Source: JAGXKT01 sp964531695 (GTDB lineage: Bacteria; Planctomycetota; Phycisphaerae; SM23-33). From it: DNA of 64,000 bases. The stretch lies in NCBI GenBank assembly GCA_964531695.1, contig CAZHEH010000001.1:62001-126000 (forward strand), read 5' to 3'. The translations under genes and the position numbers were made by a program. The notes beneath the pieces are model-generated. The model was not told the origin of the DNA, made no database searches, and saw only the letters and a program-made list of their open reading frames with translations. Below are positions 18,077 to 25,292 of the stretch, piece by piece (within the stretch, counting starts at the first letter, position 1; each line of letters starts with the position of its first letter).

Positions 18077-18084
18077 GGAGCCCA

Positions 18085-18113
18085 ACTGTAGCAAGCCCGC
18101 CGCCGGGGGGCAA
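18085..18113 (-). promoter_or_regulatory. Candidate leaderless promoter of pyrG
   Basis: On the minus strand TTGCCC (18113-18108), 17 bases, TACAGT (18090-18085), then 8 bases to ATG 18076. Confidence 0.5.
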
Positions 18114-18126
18114 CCGACTGGATAAG

Positions 18127-19053
18127 TTATTTGCCGGCCGCGTGCGCGAGGGCCCGACGCGCGTTGTCCCGCCAGCGCTCGACGTCGTCCTCCGGGATGT
18201 ACCAGAACATCGGATGGACGACCTCGCGGTAGGTCCGCTCGTCCATCGTCGCCAGGGCCTCGGGGGTGATCCGGTCGTGGATCTCATCGAGCCAGGGCGT
18301 CGGCTCGACGGGCGCCCACTTGCCCTCGTTGAGCGGGCAGGCGAGCTGGCAGGCGTCGCAGCCGTAGATCCACGGGCCCATCCGTTCCCACAGCTCCGGC
18401 GCGATCGGCCGCGGGGCGTGGTAGGTCAGGTGGGCTACGCAGTGGTCCATTCGCATCAAATACGGCTCGACGATCGCGCCGGTCGGGCAGGCGTCCATGC
18501 AGGCCCGGCACTCGGGCGGGCACGGCGGCTCGCCCGACGGCTCGTCCGGCTCCAGCTCCGCGTCCACCCGCCACGTCTCGACGTTCAGCCACGTGCCGCA
18601 ACGCTCGTGCCAGGCGAAGCCGTTGCGGAGGATGTGCGCCACGCCCGCGCGGGCGGCCGCGGCACGCTCCGGGCAGCCGCCCCGCTGCACCCGCATGCCC
18701 AGCGCCTTGAGCCCGGCCGTCATTCGCTTGGGCCGGTCGTGGTCGGGCAGGCAGGCCAGGCGGCGGTCGAGGAGGTAGTTCCGCCCGATGTGCTCGGCCG
18801 GGCCGTCGGGCAGCCGGTAGTGCCCATAGCGGCGGATGCAGACGACCACGGAGTTGACCCATGGTGCCGTGCCGCGGGGGTCCACCCTCGGCCGGAGCGG
18901 CTCGTACAGCGGCGCCGCCTCGGGGAAGGCCCCGACGCGAGCGTTGATCGCCTCGGCTTGGCGCCCGAACGGCTCGGCCGTCGTGATGCCGCAGTCGGCG
19001 TAGCCCAGCTCGGCCGCGAGCTGCTTGACCTGATTGGCGAGTTCCCGGCTCAC
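18127..19053 (-). CDS. QueG-like double [4Fe-4S] cluster protein
   Basis: 308 residues from GTG 19053, chosen because a TTGGTC-17-TATGAT promoter ends 6 bases before it; ATG 19077 would add 8 residues. The two-cluster ferredoxin-like module is clear: CPPECRACMDACPTGAI and GCDACQLACPLNEGKW, as in epoxyqueuosine reductase and related corrinoid proteins. The N-terminal domain begins LAAELGYADCGITTAEPF as in QueG, but I cannot find the usual catalytic Asp region with DYH, which is replaced by a segment with GRNYLLDRRLACLPDHD. It may therefore be a paralogue with another substrate rather than the tRNA queuosine enzyme. Confidence 0.72.
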   Translation of the reverse strand: MSRELANQVKQLAAELGYADCGITTAEPFGRQAEAINARVGAFPEAAPLYEPLRPRVDPRGTAPWVNSVVVCIRRYGHYRLPDGPAEHIGRNYLLDRRLACLPDHDRPKRMTAGLKALGMRVQRGGCPERAAAARAGVAHILRNGFAWHERCGTWLNVETWRVDAELEPDEPSGEPPCPPECRACMDACPTGAIVEPYLMRMDHCVAHLTYHAPRPIAPELWERMGPWIYGCDACQLACPLNEGKWAPVEPTPWLDEIHDRITPEALATMDERTYREVVHPMFWYIPEDDVERWRDNARRALAHAAGK

Positions 19054-19059
19054 AGCCCA

Positions 19060-19088
19060 ATCATAGAAGGCCGTCATCCGCCGACCAA
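19060..19088 (-). promoter_or_regulatory. Candidate leaderless promoter of the QueG-like gene
   Basis: Minus strand TTGGTC (19088-19083), 17 bases, TATGAT (19065-19060), then 6 bases to GTG 19053. The spacing would put the first transcribed base at the G of the start codon. Confidence 0.5.
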
Positions 19089-19266
19089 GGCCATCCCGTC
19101 GGAGGAGACACCCCTCGGGCCGCACTGTCGCGGGGCTCTGCGGGGCGAAGGCGGCGTCGCGGTCGCCGCCGCGGCAGGCGCCTCGGGCACCCGCTAAGGG
19201 ATTCACCGGTCAAAGGCGGAAGTACGTGTGCGCACGATCGTGTCGCGCCGTGGAACAGTGACGCGT

Positions 19267-19278
19267 TTGTGCGCACAA
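19267..19278. repeat. 12-bp palindrome TTGTGCGCACAA with a second GTGCGCAC copy nearby
   Basis: TTGTGCGCACAA is a perfect palindrome; its core GTGCGCAC occurs again at 19228-19235, with centres 41 bp apart, about four helical turns. The pair could bind a dimeric regulator on one face of the DNA. No gene start is close on the right-hand side, so the target is unclear. Confidence 0.35.
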
Positions 19279-19409
19279 GCGCCCCTCGGCGATCGTCAAA
19301 AGACGGGCGACAGGCGCCGGTGCGCAGGTCGCGCGGCCGTGGGCACTTGCCGCCCCACCGCATGGGGTCAAACGACGCGATCCTGCGCAGCAACGCTTCC
19401 GTCAAACGA

Positions 19410-19425
19410 TGTTCCACGTGGAACA
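19410..19425. promoter_or_regulatory. parS-like centromere site (ParB binding)
   Basis: TGTTCCACGTGGAACA is a perfect 16-bp palindrome. It matches the bacterial chromosomal parS consensus TGTTNCACGTGAAACA with G for A in the mirrored position, which is the form used by pseudomonads. parS sites usually cluster near the replication origin, load the ParB clamp and guide SMC. No parA/parB lies in this window. Confidence 0.75.
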
Positions 19426-19505
19426 ACGGCGGTTGCGCGGCCGGCCCCCGAGAACGTACCCGCCGCGCCGAGCCGACGACGTCAGGCGCTGGATCGGGCG
19501 GCGGG

Positions 19506-20480
19506 CTACCCCGCCGCGGCGGCTTCCTGCTGCTTGCGCTCGATGTGGCGAATGTCGTTGATGCGCTCGCTGGACCAGTAGCCGACCAGCGACCCGCCGC
19601 ACCCGGCCGTGAGCCAGTCGATCGGCAGGATGCGGGCGTAGTACGGCAGCTCGCTCCAGCGGGTGGCGTCGGCGGGCGCGGTCACGCCCGCCAGGAGGTA
19701 GAAGCCGACGCCGGCCAGGATCGGCACGGCCCAGACCACGAAGCTGTGGCGCACCGGCAGCGTCTGGTGGGCCGCCAGCCCACCAAGCAGGAACGCGGCG
19801 ACCACGGCGAAGAGGATCTGCCCGCGATCCGGGGAGCGGAGCAGAAGCAGCAGCACCGCGCACGAAGCGACGAGCCCGAGCCCGAGGCAGCCGAGCATCC
19901 GCAGGGCCGTCCGACCGCGGTCGGCGGAGCGGCGCTTCCGGCCGCCTTTACGGAGGAGCCCGAGGAACCCGGTCAGCGTCCGCCTCGGCGTCGCGGGCGC
20001 GGGCAGGTCGGGCTCGTGATCGCGGGCGTGCTTGTGCAGCCAGCCCGGTCGGATGGACGCGACGCCGCGCCGAACGAGGTCGACGATCCGCGCGGCCGCC
20101 AGCAGCATCGCCGCGAGCATCAGCAGCTCGCCGATCATCGCCGGGTACAGCCCGGACAGCCGACCCTCCCAGCTCCACAGCAGGCCGCGGATTTGGGCGG
20201 AGTGCAAGCTCGCGCCGCCGGCGCCGAGCACGGCCGCCATGAGGCCGCCCTCTGGACGCGCGGAGATGGTGATCACGGCACAGAGCGCGGCCAGCATCCA
20301 CAGCGTCAGGGCGAAGGCCACGGTGCTGCCCGCGCCGCCGGCCAGCAGCAGCACGAGCGGGTCGAACGGGTCGGAAGGCCGAAGCAGCGGCCAGAGCGCG
20401 AAGTACACCAGCGCCACGGCCGCCACGGCCGCGAGCTGTACCTGGACCTTCTCGAGCAGGTGTTGATGTCGGTACGTCAC
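19506..20480 (-). CDS. Polytopic membrane protein of unknown function
   Basis: 324 residues from GTG 20480, with TCGAGGA six bases upstream. Several hydrophobic segments: about 14-33, 40-72, 78-90, 113-132 (Yip1-like block), then a basic cytosolic loop (about 140-190, with RKGGRKRR), then four more segments and a charged tail (RINDIRHIERKQQEA). The first half resembles Yip1-type membrane domains, but I cannot assign it. Its start region overlaps the divergent pta promoter. Confidence 0.7.
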   Translation of the reverse strand: MTYRHQHLLEKVQVQLAAVAAVALVYFALWPLLRPSDPFDPLVLLLAGGAGSTVAFALTLWMLAALCAVITISARPEGGLMAAVLGAGGASLHSAQIRGLLWSWEGRLSGLYPAMIGELLMLAAMLLAAARIVDLVRRGVASIRPGWLHKHARDHEPDLPAPATPRRTLTGFLGLLRKGGRKRRSADRGRTALRMLGCLGLGLVASCAVLLLLLRSPDRGQILFAVVAAFLLGGLAAHQTLPVRHSFVVWAVPILAGVGFYLLAGVTAPADATRWSELPYYARILPIDWLTAGCGGSLVGYWSSERINDIRHIERKQQEAAAAG

Positions 20481-20487
20481 GGCGTCC

Positions 20488-20516
20488 TCGACAGCCCTGC
20501 GAGCTTCCTGTAGAAT
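20488..20516 (+). promoter_or_regulatory. Sigma70-type promoter of pta
   Basis: TCGACA (20488-20493), 17 bases, TAGAAT (20511-20516), each 5 of 6 to consensus. The expected start near 20523 leaves a leader of about 58 bases before ATG 20581. Confidence 0.65.
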
Positions 20517-20580
20517 TCGGATTTCCCCCGACGCCTACGTGCCGGGCATCCTACCCCATGCGAGAGGCAATGGCAATCCG

Positions 20581-21588
20581 ATGGAGCACCAGGTTGTACA
20601 GAAGCTGACGGCCCGCGCCGCCCGGCTCGGCAAGACGATCCTCCTGCCCGAGCCGCACGACCCTCGCGTGCTGAGGGCCACCGAGGAGATTCTCGCCCGC
20701 AACTACGCCCGCCCGGTGCTGCTGGGCAAGCCGGCGGAGGTTCGGCTCAGCGCGGAGAAGGCCGGGGCGGATGTGTCCGGCGCGGAGACGATCGACCCCA
20801 TGGCGGACCCGGACCGGGACCGGTACGTCGACGCGCTGCACGAGAAGCGCAAGCACAAGGGCATGAGCCGGGATGACATCGACAAGCTGCTGAGCAACCC
20901 GGTGTACTACGCGGGCATGCTGGTGGGCGACGGTCGGGCCGACGGCATGGTCGCCGGGAGCATGTCTCCCACGGCCGACACGGTACGCAGCGCGCTGTAC
21001 GGCGTCGGGACCGCGGAGGGCATCCGGACCGTCAGCTCGTGCAGCGTGATGAACACGATCGTGCATGATGTGGGCGTGGACGGGTCGCTGATCTTCGCCG
21101 ACACGGGCGTGGTGCCGACGCCGACGGTGGAGCAGCTCGCGGATATCGCCGTGGCCGCCGCCGACGCCTGCCGCGTGCTGCTGAACACGGAGCCGAAGGT
21201 CGCGATGTTGAGCTTCTCGACGAAGGGCTCGTCCAAGGCCCGGGCCGTGGCCCGGATCGTGGAGGCCACGCGCCTCGTGCACCAGCGGCGCCCGGACCTC
21301 ATGGTGGACGGCGAGCTTCAGCTCGACTCGGCCGTCGTGCCGGACATCGCCGGCCGCAAGGCGCCCGGCTCCCCGGTGGCGGGCCGGGCCAACACGCTGG
21401 TGTTCCCCGACCTTTCGTGCGGGAACATCGGCTACAAACTGGTGGAGCGCCTGGGCACGGCGACGGCGCTCGGGCCGCTGCTGCTGGGGACCGCCCGACC
21501 GGTCAACGACCTGTCGCGCGGGTGTAGCGTGGAGGACATCATACTGATCACGGCGATCACGGCCGTGCAGGCCGCAGGGGCGGCGTAG
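20581..21588 (+). CDS. pta: Phosphate acetyltransferase
   Basis: 335 residues from ATG 20581. Family marks: KTILLPEPHDPRVLRA, LLSNPVYYAGMLVGDG, DGMVAGSMSPTADTVRSAL, then KVAMLSFSTKGSSK, DGELQLDSAVVP, GRANTLVFPDLSCGNIGYK and LGPLLLGTARPVNDLSRG. The short form without the DRTGG regulatory domain. It makes acetyl phosphate from acetyl-CoA, the partner reaction of acetate kinase at 12593-13810. The two are about 6.8 kb apart and on opposite strands. A phosphotransbutyrylase is less likely, given the close match to Pta motifs. Confidence 0.93.
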   Translation: MEHQVVQKLTARAARLGKTILLPEPHDPRVLRATEEILARNYARPVLLGKPAEVRLSAEKAGADVSGAETIDPMADPDRDRYVDALHEKRKHKGMSRDDIDKLLSNPVYYAGMLVGDGRADGMVAGSMSPTADTVRSALYGVGTAEGIRTVSSCSVMNTIVHDVGVDGSLIFADTGVVPTPTVEQLADIAVAAADACRVLLNTEPKVAMLSFSTKGSSKARAVARIVEATRLVHQRRPDLMVDGELQLDSAVVPDIAGRKAPGSPVAGRANTLVFPDLSCGNIGYKLVERLGTATALGPLLLGTARPVNDLSRGCSVEDIILITAITAVQAAGAA

Positions 21589-21594
21589 GGCGCC

Positions 21595-21948
21595 TCACGC
21601 CCCGAGCGCCGTCCGGTCGTCTTCGAACACGGGGAAGAGCTTGGTCAGGCGGGTCGTCTCGAACAGCCGCCGCACGGTCGGACGGGGGTTGAGCAGCCGG
21701 ATCTGCCCTTGGTGGTGTCGCGCCTTGAGGTGCGCCTCGACGAGCGCCCCGAGCCCGGCCGAAGCGATGAAATACATGCCCTCCAGGTTCAGCACGATCG
21801 GGTCGCACTTCTCGTCGGCGAGCCGGCTGAGTTGCTCCCGCAGTTCGTCGGCCTCGGCGAAGCCGACCGATCCGCGGATATGCAGCAATGCCGCCTGCCC
21901 GCGGCGCTCGACCTCCAAGGCCACCTGTTCGTCGCCCTCGGGAATCAT
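21595..21948 (-). CDS. STAS-domain anti-sigma factor antagonist
   Basis: 117 residues, ATG preceded by AAGGAG. SpoIIAA-type STAS fold: a beta hairpin (AALLHIRGSVGFAEADEL), then IVLNLEGMYFIASAGLGALV, in which Ser63 sits at the position phosphorylated in SpoIIAA/RsbV. Last gene of a minus-strand run kinase, STAS, ATPase, STAS. In such partner-switching systems the unphosphorylated antagonist binds the RsbW-like ATPase and frees its target. Confidence 0.9.
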   Translation of the reverse strand: MIPEGDEQVALEVERRGQAALLHIRGSVGFAEADELREQLSRLADEKCDPIVLNLEGMYFIASAGLGALVEAHLKARHHQGQIRLLNPRPTVRRLFETTRLTKLFPVFEDDRTALGA

Positions 21949-21958
21949 GACAGCTCCT

Positions 21959-22357
21959 TCACTCCCTGTCCTTGACCATCCGCACGCGATTGCCGCCGTC
22001 GCCGAACTCGACCTCGTCCATGTAGGCCTTCATCAGCATGATGCCGCGACCGCAGGGCTTCTCGAGGTTCTCGTCGGCGGTCGGGTCGGGGATTGCATGC
22101 GGGTCGAAGCCCCCTCCCTCGTCGGTGATGGTGATCCGCACGGACTTCTCGTCGACCTCGTACGACACGGTAATTGACTTGTTCGGGTCCAGCCCGTTGC
22201 CGTGCTTGGCGGCGTTGTTCAGCGCCTCTTCCACGGCCAGGCGAATGGCGAAGCACGCGGAGTCGCTGTACCCGTGATCAGCCACCTCCCGCAGGAGCCG
22301 TCGTTCCACCTGCCGGACTTCCTTCAGATCCGACCCGATAACCAACGTCTCGGCCAA
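21959..22357 (-). CDS. RsbW-like anti-sigma/serine kinase ATPase
   Basis: 132 residues from TTG 22357, with GAGGG five bases upstream and no nearby in-frame ATG. GHKL-type ATPase: N box EEALNNAAKHGN at 43-54, G1 box DEGGGFDP and G2 box GRGIMLM. Of the RsbW/SpoIIAB group, which bind and inhibit a sigma factor or other target and phosphorylate the STAS antagonist on Ser. No sigma factor lies next to it, so the target is elsewhere. It sits between two STAS genes. Confidence 0.9.
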   Translation of the reverse strand: MAETLVIGSDLKEVRQVERRLLREVADHGYSDSACFAIRLAVEEALNNAAKHGNGLDPNKSITVSYEVDEKSVRITITDEGGGFDPHAIPDPTADENLEKPCGRGIMLMKAYMDEVEFGDGGNRVRMVKDRE

Positions 22358-22403
22358 GATAGCCCTCGTACTCTCTGGCGGGATCCCCGTCGCCGCGCTC
22401 CGG

Positions 22404-22763
22404 CTAGCGCAGCGTCTCCAGCGCCTCCGCTACGGACGAATGGATTTCGAAAATCTCGTTGAGCCGCGTGATGACGAACACCTCGTAGATCGCCGGCTGG
22501 ATCCCCGCCAGCCGGAGTCGGCCGTCCTTCTCCCGTACGCGCTTGTGCAGCGTAATCAGCATGCCCAGCGCGCTGGACGACATGTGCGACACGCCGCTGA
22601 AGTCCAAAACCATCTTCGGGGAGTCGGCGTCGGCCACGAGGGCGTTGAGCTGCTGGCCGATCTCGGAAATGCTGACCTCGTCCAGAATCTTCTCGTCCGT
22701 GAAGCCGACAACCGTCGCGCCTTCCTCAACGGACACGTTCAGCCGGGGGTTCTGTTCCCGCAT
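22404..22763 (-). CDS. STAS-domain anti-sigma factor antagonist
   Basis: 119 residues, ATG preceded by AAGGAGACC. STAS domain with VLDFSGVSHMSSSALGMLI; Ser63 lies at the regulatory phosphorylation site. It differs well from the second STAS gene at 21595-21948, so this is not a recent duplication. The order kinase, STAS, ATPase, STAS suggests two inputs to one ATPase, or one antagonist for each of two partners. Confidence 0.9.
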   Translation of the reverse strand: MREQNPRLNVSVEEGATVVGFTDEKILDEVSISEIGQQLNALVADADSPKMVLDFSGVSHMSSSALGMLITLHKRVREKDGRLRLAGIQPAIYEVFVITRLNEIFEIHSSVAEALETLR

Positions 22764-22852
22764 ATCAACGGTCTCCTTACGCAGGGCCGCAACGTTCGCG
22801 GAACATCCTAGCCGCCGGCCCGGCCGGAGGCAACGCGCGACCGCGCTCGATC

Positions 22853-24079
22853 CTACCGAAGCAGGAGCAGCAGTTGAATGAAATTCAGCAGCACGCTCAC
22901 CCCCAACGCCACGCCCAGTATCACCAGCAGCGTCCGGTCCGCCGCTCCGGACGTCTCGCGCTGCTCCTCTGGCTCCGCCTCGGCCCCCCCCGCCAAGCCG
23001 CTGAGCACGTCGCTGTCGATCTGCTTCCGTGCTTGCAGCGGCGCCTCGCCCGAGCGGATCGCCTCCAGGTCCAGCAGCAGGTCGCCCGTCGATCCGTATC
23101 GTCGGCGGCGGTCCTTGGCCATCATCACCTCGACGACCTCGCCCAGCCCCGCCGACAACTCCGGGCGGACGTGGTCCGGCGGCGTCAGCGGCTCCTGGAG
23201 GTGCTTGTGCATCACGGCCGCGGGGGTCGGGCCGTCGAACGGCACCCGGCCCGTCACCACGTGATACAACGTCGCACCCAGCGAGTAGATGTCCGCCCGG
23301 AAGTCGATGTCCACCTCGCCGCGGACCTGCTCCGGGCTGATGTAGTACGGCGTGCCATAGGCCCGCCCGGCCTCGGCCGCCGCGAGCTGAACGTCCGAGG
23401 CCGCCCGGGCCAGGCCCATGTCCGCCAGCTTGGCCATGCCTTCGCCATTTATCATTATGTTTTTTGGCTTGACATCGCGGTGGATCAACCCCTGCGAGTG
23501 GGCGTGCTCCAGCGCGCGGGCGATCTGGATGATGACCCCCAGCGCCTCGGATTCGGAGAAGACCTTGCCCCCGGACAGCTCATCGTGAATCGTGTGCCCC
23601 TCCACGTACTCCATGACGAAGTAGTGGTACCCCCCCGCCTCGCCGACGTCGATCGCCTGCACGATGTTGGCGTGGTTGAGCTTGGCGGCCGCCTTGCCCT
23701 CGCGATAGAAGCGCTCGACGTACTCCGGGTTGTCCGAGAGCTTCCGGGGAAGAACCTTGATCGCCACGACGCGGTCCAAGCTGAGCTGCCGGGCCTTGAA
23801 GACCGTCGCCATCGCCCCCGCTCCGAGCTTCGAGAGAATCTGGTAGCCGGGAATCTGCTGCGAGTGCGATGCCTTGATGGTCTCGCGGAGCCGCTCGATC
23901 TGCCGGCGCGTCACCGAGCCCTGATCCACGAGAATGTCCGCCAAGGAGTTCTCGCTGGCCTGCCTGCGGAGATTCGCCTGATCGACCTCGTCCTTCGTCG
24001 CCAAGCTGCGCTCGACGACCATGCGGCCGAGCTCCGTATCCAGCGAGTCACTGATCTTGCCGGCGTCCTGCCCGCTCAT
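22853..24079 (-). CDS. Membrane-anchored serine/threonine protein kinase
   Basis: 408 residues, ATG preceded by GAGGCAAG. Residues about 15-70 form a small helical domain (LGRMVVERSLATKDEVDQA, ILVDQGSVTRRQIERL) resembling the MshEN/T2SSE N-terminal type, which in other proteins can bind c-di-GMP. The Hanks-type kinase domain spans about 79-340: LGAGAMATVF, VAIK, HRDVKPKN, DMG in place of DFG, GTPYYISPEQ. A single membrane segment at about 384-405 ends the protein, so the kinase faces the cytoplasm. Leads the STAS/RsbW gene set and may phosphorylate it. Confidence 0.92.
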   Translation of the reverse strand: MSGQDAGKISDSLDTELGRMVVERSLATKDEVDQANLRRQASENSLADILVDQGSVTRRQIERLRETIKASHSQQIPGYQILSKLGAGAMATVFKARQLSLDRVVAIKVLPRKLSDNPEYVERFYREGKAAAKLNHANIVQAIDVGEAGGYHYFVMEYVEGHTIHDELSGGKVFSESEALGVIIQIARALEHAHSQGLIHRDVKPKNIMINGEGMAKLADMGLARAASDVQLAAAEAGRAYGTPYYISPEQVRGEVDIDFRADIYSLGATLYHVVTGRVPFDGPTPAAVMHKHLQEPLTPPDHVRPELSAGLGEVVEVMMAKDRRRRYGSTGDLLLDLEAIRSGEAPLQARKQIDSDVLSGLAGGAEAEPEEQRETSGAADRTLLVILGVALGVSVLLNFIQLLLLLR

Positions 24080-24176
24080 GTCTTGCCTCGGTGAGATGCC
24101 CTCGGCCGCGCCCTGGTGCCGCCCGCTTCCCGCGGCCGGGGAAGTCGCGGCAGGTTACTCCGCCCGATACCCATCG

Positions 24177-25217
24177 TCAAGTCCGTGCGCTTCCGGCCGG
24201 CGCGTCCGGCGCCGGGGCCGGCTCGTACAGTTCGGCCGGGCCCAGTTCGCCGGCATGCAAGCCGCGCCGGGCGAGGAACCGCCGCACGTCCCAGCACAGG
24301 TGGCACTTGCTCGCGTAGCGCGCGGCGGGCTCGTAGCCGTGGCGCGTCGCCTCGTCCATCAGCCCGACCGGCCCGCGAATCGCCAGCGTCGAGAGCAGTG
24401 GTCGCTCGGCCCAGTCCGCGTCGAGGCGCCGCCACAGCTCGCCCGGCGTCTCCGGCCCGATCCGCCCGATCACGATGCCGGCACAGACGCCCGGCGTGAC
24501 CCGGCCGTCCGGGTCGACGTGCACGTGGCGGCCGCGCAGAAGCGGCTCCCTGCAACACATATCGGCGAGTGAGCCGGGCGTCTTGCGGGCGACGGCGGGG
24601 CCCAGCACGTCGGCCGCCCGGCCGTTCATTCGGTCCCGGCCCCGCAACGCGTATTCGCGGAACAGCGACGTCCGGTGCTCCGGCGTCAGGTCGTCGGTGT
24701 CAAAGCCGTTCCGCAGCCAGTCCCGCCAACGGACCTGCACGCGATCCGCGCCGAGTTGCTCCTCGGCCACCCGCACGGCCCGCCGGACCCGCCGGATCGG
24801 GACGAATTGCTGGTGGTAGGGATCGCAGGAAACAGAGAGCTTCTCCATGCCGGCGTCGGCGAGGGCCGCCACGCGCTCGCGGACGATGCCATCGTCCACG
24901 GCCCAGCCGGCGTGGGTCTCGACCTTCTCCAGCGGCGCGAGCCCCTCCTCTCGGGCCCGGCCGGCCAGCTCGATCAGCAGCGGCCAGTTGCCGAAGGGCT
25001 CCCCGCCGGTCAGGTGGACGCGGCAGCCGTGCGGCGAGGCGTCGATCAGCCCGCGCCAGGCGGCGAGCACGCTCTCGGGGCGGGCCCAGCCGCGCCGCTC
25101 CGGCCCGCAGCCGACGTAGCACGACGCACAGCGGGCGTCGCACCGGTAGCTCAGCATGAGTCCGGCGAACGACCAGTGCTTGACCGGCATGGGTTCTGAG
25201 CGATTCCGCCGGGGCAT
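24177..25217 (-). CDS. Radical SAM protein with C-terminal cysteine-rich region
   Basis: 346 residues from ATG 25217; ATG 25190 is an alternative. The SAM cluster motif is YRCDARCASCYVGC (CxxxCxxC), followed by VHLTGGEPFGNW and SVSCDPYHQQFVP. The C-terminal half has further Cys pairs (DMCCREP, PGVCAGI, KCHLCWDV), a possible auxiliary cluster of SPASM type. Such enzymes often modify peptides, but no short precursor gene is visible nearby. Transcribed away from the GGCT-amidoligase-like gene with 75 bases between the starts. TACAAT lies 6 bases before the ATG, so the transcript may be leaderless. Confidence 0.8.
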   Translation of the reverse strand: MPRRNRSEPMPVKHWSFAGLMLSYRCDARCASCYVGCGPERRGWARPESVLAAWRGLIDASPHGCRVHLTGGEPFGNWPLLIELAGRAREEGLAPLEKVETHAGWAVDDGIVRERVAALADAGMEKLSVSCDPYHQQFVPIRRVRRAVRVAEEQLGADRVQVRWRDWLRNGFDTDDLTPEHRTSLFREYALRGRDRMNGRAADVLGPAVARKTPGSLADMCCREPLLRGRHVHVDPDGRVTPGVCAGIVIGRIGPETPGELWRRLDADWAERPLLSTLAIRGPVGLMDEATRHGYEPAARYASKCHLCWDVRRFLARRGLHAGELGPAELYEPAPAPDAPAGSART

Positions 25218-25223
25218 GGTCCG

Positions 25224-25229
25224 ATTGTA
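25224..25229 (-). promoter_or_regulatory. Candidate -10 box of a leaderless promoter
   Basis: Minus-strand TACAAT ends 6 bases before ATG 25217. The -35 region is weak (TTCGGG at 17 bases). It sits back to back with the promoter of the divergent gene. Confidence 0.45.
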
Positions 25230-25233
25230 CCGT

Positions 25234-25261
25234 TTGGCGTTCGCGGCCCGAATGCTACAAT
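25234..25261 (+). promoter_or_regulatory. Sigma70-type promoter of the GGCT-fusion gene
   Basis: TTGGCG (25234-25239), 16 bases, TACAAT (25256-25261). A start near 25268 gives a leader of about 25 bases to ATG 25293 and rules out the in-frame ATG at 25260, which lies inside the -10 box. Confidence 0.6.
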
Positions 25262-25292
25262 GCCGCGCGCCGGGCTCGGCCCGGGACAGACC

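Larger units (their letters stand above)
19089..19505. other. Intergenic region with parS-like site and short palindromes
   Basis: About 420 bases without a credible gene between a divergent promoter and a gene tail. It holds a 16-bp perfect palindrome of parS type (19410-19425), a half copy CGTGGAACA at 19249-19257, and two copies of GTGCGCAC (19228-19235 and within 19267-19278). I see no tRNA, terminator or other RNA structure. Confidence 0.6.

Noticed and set aside
14753..18091. Long open frame (about 1100 codons) opposite pyrG and across leuC
   Set aside because: No motifs; high-GC shadow of well-supported genes on the other strand or frame.
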